DNA of 64,000 nt from Balaenoptera acutorostrata. Its lineage: Eukaryota > Chordata > Mammalia > Artiodactyla > Balaenopteridae. Location: assembly GCF_949987535.1 (NCBI RefSeq), contig NC_080070.1, positions 6,816,016 through 6,880,015 on the forward strand. The letters are read 5' to 3'. Under the pieces are notes generated by a model that saw only the letters and a program-made list of their open reading frames with translations, did no database searches and was not told the origin of the DNA. This document shows, piece by piece, positions 22,545-34,142 of the stretch. How positions within the stretch are numbered: position 1 is the stretch's first letter; each line of letters opens with the position of its first letter. The position numbers and the translations under genes are program-made.

Positions 22545-22847
22545 ACTGAGTGAAGTAAGCCAGAGAGAGGAAGACAACTATCATATGATAGCGCTTACAT
22601 GTGGAATCTAAAAAGATGCAAATGAACTTATTTACAAAATAGAAATAGACCCACAGACATAGTAAACCAATTTACGGTTACCAAAGGGGAAGGGGGGAGG
22701 GATATTTTAGGAGGATGGGATTAACATATACACACTACTATATATTAAATAGATAACCAATGAGGACCTACTGTCTAGCACAGGGAACTATACTTAATAT
22801 TTTGTAATAACCTATAAGGGAAAAGAATCTGAAAAAGAATAGATATA

Positions 22848-22880
<33 letters not shown>

Positions 22881-22985
22881 GTGAATCACTGTGCTATACA
22901 CCTGAAACTAACATGGCATTGTAAATCAACTGTATTTCAATTTTTTTAAAGTTAGCAATAAACAACAAAAAAAGAAAGAAAGAGC
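22545..22985 (+). mobile_element. L1 3' end fragment with (GT)n/(AT)n
   Basis: Runs from the end of ORF2 ('ctgagtgaagtaagccaga', 'gcttacatgtggaatctaa') through the G-rich 3' UTR to 'tgtaaatcaactgtatttca' and an A-rich tail. A (GT)n then (AT)n microsatellite lies at about 22850-22880. Confidence 0.9.
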
Positions 22986-22989
22986 GGGA

Positions 22990-24365
22990 CGCTCCCCAAC
23001 AGGCACTCGCGCCTTACTTCGGGCAACCTTTGGGGTGCAGAGAACCAGACAATTCCTGTTAGGAGCCAGTTTCCCCAAGATCACAGCTAGAAGTGGCAGA
23101 GCTGGAATTCTAACCCCGTTTTAACACCAAGACCCATGCTCTTCCTACCACAGCCATTTCTGTCTAGTGGCCACTGAAAAGTCAGCGGAAGCCTCTTCAA
23201 TCCAAATACCTGCCTCTATCAGTCCCATGGCATCACCCCCTGCCCCACCTTGCCCAGAAAGAAGACCCAGAGTGTGGAGCCCAGAACCTGTCTCTACTGG
23301 AAGTTGACATTAACGCTGCATTTCTTGATGTGATCCCTAGTCATTTCTAGTGTTCCTCAGAATTTTTCAAATTAGGGCAAATACGGAAATTACTTCCAAA
23401 AATTCACTCGCAGTGTTCTGTTACAGCTGGGCAGCAACCTCTGAAGTACTGGCAGGGGGCTCAGGGTCCCCCACCTGCCCTCTTAGTATTCCAGAGGCAC
23501 CGCGCTGCCCTCCCGGATCATAGTCACTCTAAAGAACTGGGATTCTCTCAGAAATTATTTATGTCATTTTTCCTTTTAAAAACATTTAGTTCAAAAACAA
23601 CAACAAAGACCCTCAAAGCATTCCAACGTAGAATTGCCATTCTAGAGGTCAAAAGTCGGTTCATACTCAACTATCTGACGGACAGCAAAGAGGTCTTTGC
23701 TGCAATTTTATTTCCTCAGTAGCATTTGGAAAACTTTTCAGATTTTCCAGTTAATGTATCCGTAAGTCAATCCGACCACAAAATGATTTGGCTCAATTAT
23801 CTAATTAGATCATCTTTCCCCATCTTGAAAGGACTAGTATATTGACATCACCCCCTATGTAAATTAAGCAGGGCATCCTCTCAGCCCCTCCCCCTTCTCA
23901 GCCATCCTGATCTCTTGGACAAAAGGAAAGGGCTCAAAACCAACACTCCCAGTCAGCCCCAAACACCTCCTCTGCCCCAAAACATCCACAGCACTTCAGT
24001 TTTTTCAGGAGTCTTAAGAAGGGAACTTTCAAAAGGCCAGAAGGATTAGGCACAAACATACCTCAACTTGTTATTACGGAAGTTTTCCAACACACGACAA
24101 TGGTAGACAGAAGGCTGTAATGAGCCCCGGTCCCCTCTCGCCCAGCTTCAAATCATCAACACACAGTCAACACTGTTTCATCTCTAACTGCACCTTCTCA
24201 CGCCCATGCCCCAGACGACTCTGAAGCAAATCCCAGAGAGCATTTCATTCCCTATGTATCTCTGAAAGCTAAAGATCCTTTTATTACGTAAGCACAATAA
24301 CCTAATTGTAACTGAGAAAAAATTAACAATTCTGTATTATCGAGTATCCGATAAGTGTTCAAATT
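22990..24365. other. Unassigned noncoding DNA
   Basis: No gene recognised. A MIR-like tail ('cacagctagaagtggcagag') occurs near 23080-23170. Confidence 0.5.
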
Positions 24366-24369
24366 TCCT

Positions 24370-24745
24370 CAATAACATCTACATTTTATCAATATTTTTC
24401 ATTGAAGTATAGTTGATTTACAATGTTGTGTTAATTTCTACTGTACAGCAACGTGATTCGGTTATACATATACACATTCTTTTTGTATATACTCTTTTCC
24501 ATTATGATTTATCACAGGATATTAAATTTAGTTCCCTGTGATCTACAGCAGGACCTTGTTGTTTATCCATTCTATATATAAAAGCTTACATCTGCTAACC
24601 CCGACCTCCCACTCCATCCCTCCCCCAAGCCCCTGCCCCTTAGCAACCACCAGTCTGTTCTCTATGTCTGTGATTCTGTTTCTGTTTCATAGATAGGTTC
24701 ATTTGTATCATATTTTAGATTCCGCATGTAAGTGTAACATCTACA
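24370..24745 (-). mobile_element. L1 3' UTR fragment
   Basis: Reverse complement of the L1 tail: 'attgaagtatagttgattta' at the left, 'tagcaaccaccagtctgttc' and 'tagattccgcatgtaagtg' at the right. Confidence 0.9.
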
Positions 24746-24749
24746 TTTT

Positions 24750-26090
24750 AAAGATTTGCTTACAGATGAAAACAGCCCACAACTTTTCAGCTGGTGATTG
24801 TTTTTCCCGCTCTTATTACGTGCTTCCTTCTCTCGCATCCTGTGGTCGACTCAGCCAGCCGATGGAGTTAGCGTATCAACCCCTTTGGGGTCTACTCCCT
24901 TTTTAAAAGTCCCTCTAAATACTTTCATGAGCAAACTTTCATTGCCGGCTTTTTGGCTCATTCTGTTTGGAAAGTTACTCTATGTTTTCTTCTTCTCCCT
25001 TCTGGAAACTCAGAAAAGAAACATGTGTCGAATTTCATTACCTCCAAGTTTCTCTTCTCCCCTGTGTTAGCCATCAACCTTCACTTCATCTCTAAGGGGA
25101 CAGTTAACTTTACAACTCTTCTATTTTTTTTTTTTACTCACTTCCATAGGGCACTCTGAAAAGCCTCATGGTTCTATTTATTCATTCAGCAAGTATTTAC
25201 TGACCGCCTACATGGTCCCTGACTTGTGCATTATAATAAAAACGTGGCCAGGCTGGCCTTAGAGAACACAAGTCCAATTCACTCAACATCAGTTCTCCAA
25301 ATGTGCGCTAGAGGGCGCCACTCTCCCATTGGCCTCTGTTAGAAAAGTCTGCCGTGACTAACTCACTATGCAGCCTATGTAAGCTCTCTATACCTCAGCA
25401 CATAGTCAACCAAATAATCTCACACAACTTTCCCCTTAAAAACGAAATAAATTCCATTTATTGGATGCACAGACAAAAAGAGAAATTACATAATTCCCCC
25501 AAATAGGTCCCTTTTTCCATTAGACATCATAGACAGAAAGCCTAGGGCTTATAGGTTTTGCAAAATTATAAAAATGTTGCAGACTATTTTTTCATTGCAA
25601 AATACCAAAAGAAAACTGAAAAGTTGAAATCAATTAATGTCTACAGAGAGCAACACATCAACTTTGCTGTTACATGTAGTCTCAAAAGTATTTCATTACA
25701 TTTGAAACTATTAATAAGTTTAATTTGCTATATTATAAAATTTCCTGAATATGCCCCAGTAATGGCCAAAAAACCCGTGTCAGTTAACACAACAAATATT
25801 TATATAGCACCTGACGTGTGCCAGGCATTGTACTGTTCTTGGTGCTTACATCTGAAGGGGGAGATAATGAACAAGCAAACAAATAAATAAACAAGGTCAT
25901 GTTTGTGATAAATGCAAGAGAGAAAATAGAGCTGGTTGATGTGAAAAAGAATATATGGGAAGTTATTGACCTAGAGTGTTTAGAAAAGGCCTCCATGAGA
26001 TGACAGCTATACTCATACCTCAGTGACAAGAGAGCCCTGGGAATATCTGGGAGCAGAATATTCCAGAATATTCCAGGAAGAGGGATCAAA
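24750..26090. other. Unassigned noncoding DNA
   Basis: No gene recognised. Short MIR or L2-like phrases occur at 25170-25215 and 25780-25870 ('cacctgacgtgtgccaggc'). Confidence 0.45.
25303..25321 (+). promoter_or_regulatory. Candidate CTCF-like site
   Basis: TGCGCTAGAGGGCGCCAC fits the core half of the CTCF motif (YAGRKGGCRS) well and the left half only partly. A scored motif search is needed. Confidence 0.3.
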
Positions 26091-26102
26091 GGCAAAGGCC
26101 TA

Positions 26103-26242
26103 GTGGGAGGGAGACGCAAAAGGGAGGAGATATGTGGATATATGTATATGTATAGCTGATTCACTTTGTTATAAAGCAGAAACTAACACACCATTGTAAA
26201 GCAATTATACTCCAATAAAGATATCAAGAAAAAAAAAAAAAG
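26103..26242 (+). mobile_element. Very short 5'-truncated L1 with exact target duplication
   Basis: Only about 140 bp of L1 3' end plus a poly(A) tail, flanked by GGCAAAGGCCTA at 26091-26102 and 26243-26254. Confidence 0.93.
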
Positions 26243-26289
26243 GGCAAAGGCCTACCCATGAAAGTGTGATAAAGAAGAGTAGGAAGACC

Positions 26290-27060
26290 ACAACAAACAA
26301 GTGCTGGAGAGGGTGTGGAGAAAAGGGAACCCTCCAGCACTGCTGGTGGGGAGGTAAATTGGTGCAGCCACTATGGAAAACAGTATGGAGTATCCTCAAA
26401 AAATAAAAATAGGGTTACCATATGACCCAGTAATCCCAGTCCTGGGTATATATCTGAAGAAAATGAAAACATTAATTCAAAAAGATACATGCACCCCAAT
26501 GTTCATAGCAGCACGATTTACAATGGCCAAGATATGGAAGCAACCTAAATGTCCATCAACAGATGAATGGATAAAGAAGAAGTGATGTATATATACAATG
26601 GAATACTACTCAGCCATATAAAAGACTCAAGTTTTGCCATTTGCAGCAACATGGATGGACCTGGAGAGTATTATGCTCAGTGAAATAAGTCAGACAGAGA
26701 AAGAAATATACTGTATGTTATCACTTATACATGGAATCTAAAAAATAAAACACGTGAATGATATAACCAAACAGAAACAGACTCACAGATATAGAGAAAT
26801 AGTAGTTACCAGTGGGAAGAGGGAAGTGGGGAGAGGCAAGATAGGGGTAGGGGGACAAGAGGTACAAACTACAAGAGGTATAAAATAAATAAGCTACAAG
26901 GATACATTGTACAGCACAGGGAATATAGCCGATATTTTATTATAATAACTTAAAGTATAATTTATAAAAATTTGAATCCTTATGCTGTACATCTGAAACC
27001 AATATGATGTTGTAAATCAACTATACTTTAAAAAAATTTTTTTTATTAGAAAAAACAAAG
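26290..27060 (+). mobile_element. Old L1 fragment (ORF2 end and 3' UTR)
   Basis: Carries the Cys-rich ORF2 tail region (from 'gtgctggagagggtgtggag'), then the 3' UTR to 'tgtaaatcaactatacttta'. Several stops interrupt the frame. Confidence 0.92.
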
Positions 27061-27148
27061 CAGCAGAGGAGGAAGGTATAGTGTAATGGGAAGGGGGGAG
27101 GATTGCACAGAACAGACAACAGAGGTAACCATAGAAAGAAGCTCTGTT

Positions 27149-27418
27149 TGGGCTTCCCTGGTGGCGCAGTGGTTAAGAATCCGCCTGCCAATGCAGGGGC
27201 ACAGGTTCAAGCCCTGGTCCGGGAAGATCCCACATGCTGCGGAGCAACTAGGCCCGTGAGCCACAACTACTGAGCCTGCGCGTCTGGCGCCTGTGTTCCG
27301 CAACGGGAGAGGCCGCGATAGTGAGAGGCCCGCGCACCGCGATGAAGAGTGGGCCCCGCTTGCCGCAACTAGAAAGAAAAGCCCTCGCACAGAAATGAAG
27401 ACCCAACACAGCCAAAAA

Positions 27419-27452
<34 letters not shown>
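27149..27452 (+). mobile_element. CHR-type SINE
   Basis: Complete element starting GGGCTTCCCTGGTGG with an (AAAT)n tail near 27415-27452. No convincing target duplication could be fixed. Confidence 0.93.
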
Positions 27453-27453
<1 letters not shown>

Positions 27454-27459
27454 AAAGAG

Positions 27460-28590
27460 CAAGGCACAGAAGGAAGGTTCTGGAGTGAGCCTTGGCCATG
27501 ACCAGGCCCAGCCCCTCACCAGGAACAGGAGGAAAATCGCTCATCCAAGTCTCGGCAACGCGGTGGCAGGCCTGGCGTAACTCCACTCTCCAGAACCTTC
27601 TGCTGCAGAAGACTCCTGGGCTGTGACGTGTCAGCGGCCAGGCCCACCTGCAGCAGGAGACAGTGGCAGGACAATGACGGCAGCCCCTGCCCCTCCGTGG
27701 GGCTTTGCAGCGCGCACAGTGTAAATATACACTCATCCGATTCTCACAACCCACGAGGCAGGAGGAGCAGATAAGAAGACCAGAGCCAGGAGAGAGATGC
27801 GACCAGCCAGGGCCTCTGGGTGGGGATGGGCCAGCCCTGGAGTGGCCCAGCACTCAGGTGCCGAGGGAACCACCTCGAAGGTTCTCAGCAGGTCTGCCTC
27901 GCTGTGCATTGAGCAAGCTGCCGGGGGGCTACCCCAAGGGGCCCCGGTATCCACCACTCACACCTGAGTAGTGGTCATTATCCGTGTGGGGGAGCTCGAG
28001 CTGACTCACTGCTGTGGCTTTTGAGCTACGTGACCCGGAACGTAACTCCTCAAGAAAAGATGGAGGCAGAGCTGGAGGCCACCTCCCTGCTCCCAGCGGA
28101 GCCCCAAATGACCACGCCTCACACGAGCTGATGTTGCGAGAACACTGATTCCCCTTGGTCAGCTCCAGCAAGCGTCAGCAACCTATGGAGACGTCCAGCC
28201 TGGACACCCATTGACACACTCCTGCGGAGTCGATGGGGGGGCTCTCTCCTGCCCCACTGCCCCAAGGAGGGGAGAACCCAAGGCCTCCTGCGGCTGTTAT
28301 TGCCCAGGAAAGCCAGCCCACAGCCACTAAGATACACTCACCAGAGGACTCACGTCCCTCTCCCCGTTCACACCTCCCATCACCTCCCACCCCACAGCCT
28401 CCAGCACTGGACCCACCAGCCAGTCGGCAACTACTTCCTGAGTGTTATGAGCCCAGCCCTGTGCTAGACCCTGCTGGGGTTCAAGACGGAATGACACAGC
28501 CCTTGCCTTCAGGGAGCTCCCAGTCTCAGCGGAGGTTTCACACACACACGTGCGTGCGCACACATGCACACACACACACACACGGGAAAC
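27460..28590. other. Unassigned noncoding DNA
   Basis: GC-moderate; no gene recognised. MIR-like phrase 'gccctgtgctagaccctgct' near 28455-28480 and a CA-rich tract at 28539-28583. Confidence 0.45.
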
Positions 28591-28593
28591 AGG

Positions 28594-28808
28594 AGTACCG
28601 TAAGTCCCCTACACATGAATGGGTTCTGTTCCAAGAGCACGTTCGTAAGTCCAATTTGTTCGTAAATCCAGCAAAGTTAGCTTAGGTACCCAACTAACAC
28701 AATTGGAGGGCAGGCTGCAATTTCACTCACGCCTGACGCTGATGGAATGCACGTTCGCATCTTTGAAAGTTCGCAATTTGAAGGTTCACAGGTAGGGGGC
28801 TTACTGCA
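28594..28808. mobile_element. Small nonautonomous DNA transposon (MITE-like)
   Basis: Terminal inverted repeats GTAAGTCCCCTAC (left) and GTAGGGGGCTTAC (right) match with one difference, and TA is found next to each end. The interior has the CGTTCGTAAGTCC motifs known from an old mammalian DNA transposon family. About 215 bp, no coding capacity. Confidence 0.8.
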
Positions 28809-29790
28809 TAAGACTCCACACGAATTTCAGGCGTGTGATAGTGTGTTAACACAGGGACTGTGTTAGAGAAGGGCGGAATGTGGGCCTGGTGGTTGGGAAG
28901 GCAGCCTGGTGGAGAAGAGGGCTTAGCCGGGGGGAGGCAGACGGGCACAGCCCAGATCAACAGCAGGGGAAACAGAGGCAGGACCGAGGAGGGAGATGAG
29001 AGGAGAAGGGGCATCTGTGAGGGTCCCCCGGGTTGGGCCAAGGATCAGAGAGAAGGAAGTTCCAGAAGCACAGGGCCTCATTTCTCTGACCTCCCCCAGA
29101 GCGGCCTGTTATCCCTGAGCCAGGCATATGGCAGACGGTAAGAACCTACATGCAAACTGCACTGGAGACGGGAACCCATGGGGGCCTCCTGGCAACCCTG
29201 ACCAAACCTCAGCTCAGCCCTGGGACCTCTCACCTCAACACAACTCCCCCACGCCCCCCAGCACTCACGTCCCTGGGATTTGACCTACATTTCACGACTA
29301 AAGGCCTCTCCCCACCTCCAAGGGTTTCACTAACTATAACCTACCTCATGAAGTCCGGTTGTCATCAAAACCCAGCCCGGCCCTAGTCGGTCCCACCTTT
29401 TCTGATGGGTGGTCCAGTCTGGGGAGCTCCAGGCCAACCTGCTCAGGTGTGAAGCCCGGAGGAGCCCTCGCCCTGCTGCTGGCCCTGCACCACCCTCCTC
29501 TTGTTCCGCTGTGAAGTCCGGACACACAGAAGCTTGTCTGCCAGCCTCTCCCCCTGCCCGGAGCCAGCGGGCCCCAGCAGGGAGGCTCCACTTCCTCCCC
29601 AGCCTTCCCCCAATCCTGCCGAGCCGGCAGCCAGGTACAGCCAGAGCAAGCAACCGCAAACCAGAGAAGACCAGCCCAGCCCAGCGAGCTTCCAGCAACA
29701 TCTGCGGAAGGGAAGTAAGGCTCCAGCCTGATGCGCTGCTTGTTAGGTCTGGGAGAAGAGAGTGACTAAAAGAGGCCCCTCCTCAGAATT

Positions 29791-29797
29791 CTTTATT
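29791..29797 (-). terminator. Candidate polyadenylation signal
   Basis: Minus-strand AATAAAG in the context GTTCAAGAATAAAGAATTC, 2.6 kb downstream of the five-finger stop codon. I saw no closer canonical hexamer, but a longer search is needed. Confidence 0.4.
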
Positions 29798-30790
29798 CTT
29801 GAACAAGGGAAGGAAGGGCAGGGGTGGGGGAGGGCAGGGGATGAAATGCTACTCGAATGTAGGCCCTGACCCGGGGCTCTGTGTCAGGTAAGGAAGGAGT
29901 GGCGGGTTAGTCCCGGGGCCAAGGATCTCGGCCTGGGGTCCAGGAGCTCCTGGGGTTGCTTGTAGATTCTTGCATCTACGTGACTATGTGTGTCTTCCTG
30001 GGGAGACGGTTCATAACCTTTGCCATCTTGTCAGAGGGCTTCACGACCCCAAAAATGTTAAGAACGTTGCTCTGAAAGGAGAGCGAAGCCTGCAGGTATG
30101 TGCACACCTGGGGGAAGGTCTTGCCTCTGGAGCCGAGTCTGCTACCAACTGGCTGTGTTCTCCTAGGCAATTCACCTCCCGTCTCTGGTGGGCCAGGCGG
30201 GAGCACAGAAGCACGCTCCCCACACAGGCACCGGCCCCGCTGCCACGGGAGCGTGAAGGCTTACAGCCAGGCAGCCAGCACGAGCTCTTCTTCGGCTGTG
30301 ACTCCCAGCAGGTCCGGGGAGTTTTTCCACCAGGGCACAGAACCTGCCTCCAATTCCAGGCTCCATCGGTCCCTCTGCTGTCACCTCCCGAGGTAGGTCT
30401 TCTTAGGGGACGTGTCCTCATGCCGGGGCACAGGCCCAGGGCCCCATTCCTAGTCACTGTGTCAGGTGTGCCTTGCACACAGCCCAGAGGTCCTGTACAC
30501 GCCACATCTGTTCACAACGACAAAGAGACCAGGGTCAGGTCTGGGGCGGGACGCGGCCCTGCCCAGCCCCTGTCAGCCATCTCTCCAGGGCTAGGAGGGA
30601 GCAGTCATGGGCCCCCTGCACCCAGCCAGGGCTGTGAGTCCTCTTAGCCCCTACCAAGCACCCAAGGATTACTAATCCCATTTACCAATGAGACAACGTG
30701 GGTTCAGGGCACTTGGTGACTGGTTCCAGATGTCCTGGGTCCCGATTTAATCTCTTAATCTCCACCACTAAGTACTAGTCCACAGTGCAA

Positions 30791-30810
30791 CAGCCACCTA
30801 GGGGCAGCAG
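30791..30810 (+). promoter_or_regulatory. Candidate CTCF-like site
   Basis: CAGCCACCTAGGGGCAGCAG agrees with most positions of the CTCF consensus CCACCAGGGGGCGC (about 11 of 14). Low confidence without scoring. Confidence 0.3.
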
Positions 30811-31159
30811 GCAGAGGACAACTGATCGCTGCGAAGCCCCGTGGCTCTAAGGAAGGGCAGAGGGCAGGGATCGGTCTCCAGCACTGAGCACGGGACTGGG
30901 CTGGAACAAGGGCTCTACGAGAGCAGGCCCTCTGCCAGCCCCCAGCTTCCTTCCTCCCAACCCACTACCCAGGATGCCATGTCCCCTTCAGACACCCACA
31001 GCCCCTAGCGATGCCCCCGCCCAGGCTCACATTCCCACATCCCCGAAGCCCCATCTTCCCACCTGCAAGAGCCTCTCTTAACAATGACACAGTAGAAATG
31101 AAGGGTCTTGGGGTCCAGAACCCAAAACGAGGTCCAGGCTTCTACCGCCGCACTGCCAG

Positions 31160-31250
31160 CTCCTACGTGTGATTTAGGGCCAGCTTGGGTGAGCCTCAGT
31201 GTCCTTGTCTGCCAAATGGCTGAGAAGCCCGTGCCTCCGAGCATCAACTT
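31160..31250 (-). repeat. MIR relic
   Basis: The phrase 'gagcctcagtgtccttgtct' is the antisense MIR core. Confidence 0.55.
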
Positions 31251-31499
31251 GGAACCTGAGGCCCGGGGGACAGGTCCTGGCTCTCCCCTTTCTCACTGCA
31301 TGACCTTGGCCAAGCCTCTTGGGGGGCCTCACTTTCTTTTGCCCGGATGACCCCAGGACCCTCGAGGCTCCCGCCTGTCCCACTTCCATCTCTCCTCACT
31401 GCTTCCGGTTGTCCCTGAACTGCACTTGAGATCACTGGGCTCTTCCCATTAAACATCTCAGTGTCCCCTCTCCCTGCCACAAAGTCCTTTGTAGAGCAA

Positions 31500-31780
31500 A
31501 TGTGAGCCTCCAAGGTAGGACCCCTGCCTTGGAAACCTTCCACACCCTTGCTCTCCCTATTCGTCCCCAGGACCCAGTTCAAACCATCAAACTGCCTTGG
31601 GCGACACCAATCACCTCGCCTCCCAGAGCACTTTGCAGTCTGTCCCCACGAGAGCCGATAGCCGGCATCACCCTGTATGAGCGAGCACCCCAGGGGACAG
31701 GGCCTGTGGCTGTGCTCCTCCCAAGAGCCCTGCGCAGCACACTGCTTGGCACACTGGGGCGCTCAATTAATGACGTCAAC
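31500..31780 (+). repeat. L2 LINE fragment
   Basis: Shows the L2 3' consensus in diverged form, ending 'cagcacactgcttggcacac' and 'gcgctcaattaatg'. A perfect CRE-like TGACGTCA at 31771-31778 falls at its end. Confidence 0.65.
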
Positions 31781-31784
31781 CTCT

Positions 31785-31930
31785 CTTGTCTGCTAACAGC
31801 AATTATAATCCTCACAATATCCCAGGGAGAAGGAGCCCTCATCGTTAGCCCCAATTCACAGATAAGCAAACTGAGTCATGAAGTGAAATGACTTCTCAAG
31901 GGTACCAAATAGTAAGTGCTGGTGCCAGGA
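31785..31930 (+). repeat. MIR relic
   Basis: Core 'cacagataagcaaactgag' and 'aaatgacttctcaagggtac' with the usual order. Confidence 0.75.
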
Positions 31931-32377
31931 GGCCCTAGGGGCTGGGGGTGGGCCTGAGGATTGTGGAGAGTACCCTCTCCAGGTCGCTTTCAATTTGACA
32001 TTCAGGGAATGAAGATCTAGTAAGAAGCTAGTCGTAGACCTAGGAGCTCAGTACGCCCCACCTCCCTCACCTGTCCCCACCTGACCCCGAACAAGCCTGA
32101 GATGGGCTCTGGCCGGCGCCGGGTCTCACCTGCTCTAAGCCGGGTGGGCCTGCGGAGGAAAACCAACGCAGGGGCCCAAAGCAGCCGTGTGCAGCCAGCC
32201 AGAGGGTCCTGGGGAAGGAGCGGAAGGAGGCGGCCCACTCCTTTGAGACCCCAAGCCAGCCCTCCCAGTCTCCCGGGATCCCAGCCAGAGAGGGGGCCGA
32301 AGCCCAGCGCCATCTCCAGAGGTCACGGATGCGGCTCTGGGGCAGAAAACAGCCGGAGGCAGCAGGTCCAGCGCGCA

Positions 32378-32989
32378 TCAGAGCACGCGGCCTAAATGGG
32401 CCGCCTGGCCCTCGGGCCCGTGGCCGTGGCTGCGCTGGTGGGTCTTGAGCGAGCCTTCGCGCGCGAAGCTCTTGCCGCAGCGGGCGCAGAAGTAGGGCCT
32501 CCGCTCCCCGAAGACGCCGGGGCGGTGCGGGTGCGGCGCGGGCATGCGCGCGTGGGTGCGCTGGTGGTTGAGCAGGAAGCGCGGCTCCCGGAAGCAGCGG
32601 CCGCACTGCGCGCATTGGTGCGGCTTCTCGCCGCTGTGGATACGCTGGTGCGTTAGCAGGTTCTGCTTGAGGCTGAAGCAGCGCCCGCACTCGGGGCAGG
32701 GGAAGGGCCGCTCGCCCGTGTGGGTGCGCTGATGCACCTCGAGGTTGTGCTTGACGCTGAAGGCCTTGCCGCACTCGGGGCACACGAAGGCGGCCGCGCG
32801 GCCCACTCCGGCATGCGCCTTCTGGTGCCGCACCAGGCTGGGCTGCTGCGAGAAGGTCTGGCCGCACAGTGGGCAGCGGTGCGGCTGCTCCTCTGCAGGG
32901 TGGTGGATGACCAGGCCTCGGTCGTCCCCCAGGCCCTCCTCCCCGTCCCCCGCAGGGGACCTGTCCCCGGAGGACGCCAGTTCGGTCAT
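32378..32989 (-). CDS. Five-finger C2H2 zinc-finger protein, complete in one exon
   Basis: Intact 203-residue frame from ATG at 32987-32989 to TGA at 32378-32380. The start is fixed because an in-frame TGA stands 21 bases upstream (33008-33010) in the same exon. The exon begins at 33017, after a good acceptor (GCTTCCGCCTCCCCAG). An acidic, Gly-rich N-terminus of about 35 residues precedes five C2H2 fingers: Cys39-His59, Cys70-His90, Cys98-His118, Cys126-His146 and Cys168-His188. TGEKP-type linkers join fingers 2-3 and 3-4 (TGERP, SGEKP); the linkers before finger 2 and before finger 5 are longer. There is no KRAB, SCAN or BTB domain. Such proteins are usually nuclear and bind DNA. It lies between ZNF775 and GIMAP8; in human I recall an annotated zinc-finger pseudogene (LOC728743) at this place, so this may be its intact counterpart. 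I give no symbol because I do not recognise an approved one. Confidence 0.9.
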   Translation of the reverse strand: MTELASSGDRSPAGDGEEGLGDDRGLVIHHPAEEQPHRCPLCGQTFSQQPSLVRHQKAHAGVGRAAAFVCPECGKAFSVKHNLEVHQRTHTGERPFPCPECGRCFSLKQNLLTHQRIHSGEKPHQCAQCGRCFREPRFLLNHQRTHARMPAPHPHRPGVFGERRPYFCARCGKSFAREGSLKTHQRSHGHGPEGQAAHLGRVL

Positions 32990-33129
32990 GGGCACTCCCG
33001 GCTGCAATCACTGGCCCCTGGGGAGGCGGAAGCAGAGAGAGTACTCAGGGGGCACCCGAGGATCACCCAGGCCCCAGCCTCAGGGAGGACACTCCCCTGG
33101 GCTCCCATGGCTTCCAGAACCCGCCGCTC

Positions 33130-33450
33130 TCCAGTCCTGTTCGAGCCTGTGTCCCCCTGCTGGAATGCCCTTCTTTCTCCTCCACCCCTAATCACATCCT
33201 ACCCCTCCTTCAAGGCCTTTCTAAAATGACACTTCCTGCTAGAATCCTTCCTTGACCTCTCCAGCCCCTCCTGAGCCACGTGACCCAACCCTATGACCCT
33301 CACTCATCACACAGCACGCTGGTCTGTCAGGCCACCTCTGTCTCCCTGCCCTGTGAGCACCTTGAGGACAGAGCTGCTTCCTTTTATGCCCCACATCAAA
33401 CACTGTGCCTGCCACACGAGGCATTGAATAAATGCTGATGAGTGATATTC
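33130..33450 (+). repeat. L2 LINE fragment
   Basis: L2 phrases 'ctccttcaaggcctttctaa', 'tccttccttgacctctcc', 'ccttgaggacagagctgctt' and the end 'gcattgaataaatgctga'. It lies in the intron of the five-finger gene. Confidence 0.85.
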
Positions 33451-33904
33451 AGGGACTCCTAGTATTTTAAGTTATACTGAACCTGGATGCATCTTATCTC
33501 TCCAACCAGATTCTCAAGAAGCGCGGTAGGGAGGTGCATCCCCAATCTGGAGGGAAGGGTGGGTCAACAGTGGTTTAAAGATATTTTTGCAAAGCTTCAA
33601 AAAAGAAACAAAAGCCCTGTAAACTTGAAAGTAACCTCAGTTAAACATTAAGGCAGCAGCTCTTTGTTTATCAAAATGAGGCATGCCTGTAAAAGGTTTG
33701 CAAGTCACTGAACCACAGTGTGAGCTCCCAGAGGGCGGGTCTCAGCTTGATTCCACTTGGCATCTGGCATCGCCCCAGCAAAGCCTGGCCCAAGGCTGAG
33801 GAACACTCAAAGCGCAACAAACACCCCCAAGTTCAGTTCCATCCCGTTCACACTGGTTCTCCTAAGGATCCTCTTTCCCAGGGCACTGTGTTCCTCTTAA
33901 ATTG

Positions 33905-34075
33905 TTTCCCACTGTCCTCACAACAGCCCTGAGGAAGGGGCAGGCTTATTGAACCCCATTTTATAGATGGGGAAACTGAGGCTCAGTGAGGCCCACTTAC
34001 TTGCCCAGGGTCACACAGCAAGGTGAACCAGGACTAGGCCTTAAGTTTCCTCACTGTCAAAAGCTCTTTTCAACA
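33905..34075 (+). repeat. MIR element
   Basis: Well-kept core: 'ccattttatagatgggg', 'aaactgaggctcagtgagg', 'cttgcccagggtcacac'. Confidence 0.92.
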
Positions 34076-34105
34076 TAGTAGCTGCTCACCAGCTAAGTTC
34101 CCCTC

Positions 34106-34108
<3 letters not shown>

Positions 34109-34140
<32 letters not shown>
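34109..34140. repeat. (AC)n microsatellite
   Basis: About 16 AC units without interruption. Confidence 0.97.

Positions 34141-34142
<2 letters not shown>

Larger units (their letters stand above)
28810..31150. other. Unassigned DNA, perhaps 3' UTR of the five-finger gene in part
   Basis: No coding exon recognised on either strand. A MIR-like stretch is at about 30660-30770. If the polyadenylation signal at 29792 is used, 29.78-32.38 kb would be the 3' UTR of the zinc-finger gene. Confidence 0.4.

Noticed and set aside
27149..27300. tRNA gene
   Set aside because: The pol III box-like sequence is the head of a SINE, as in the other copies in the window.
29970..30647. 225-codon plus-strand frame
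   Set aside because: No domain, no splice context and no family likeness; GC-rich DNA gives such frames by chance.
32067..33011. 314-codon minus-strand frame
   Set aside because: Shifted reading of the five-finger exon; the true frame has all Cys and His ligands.
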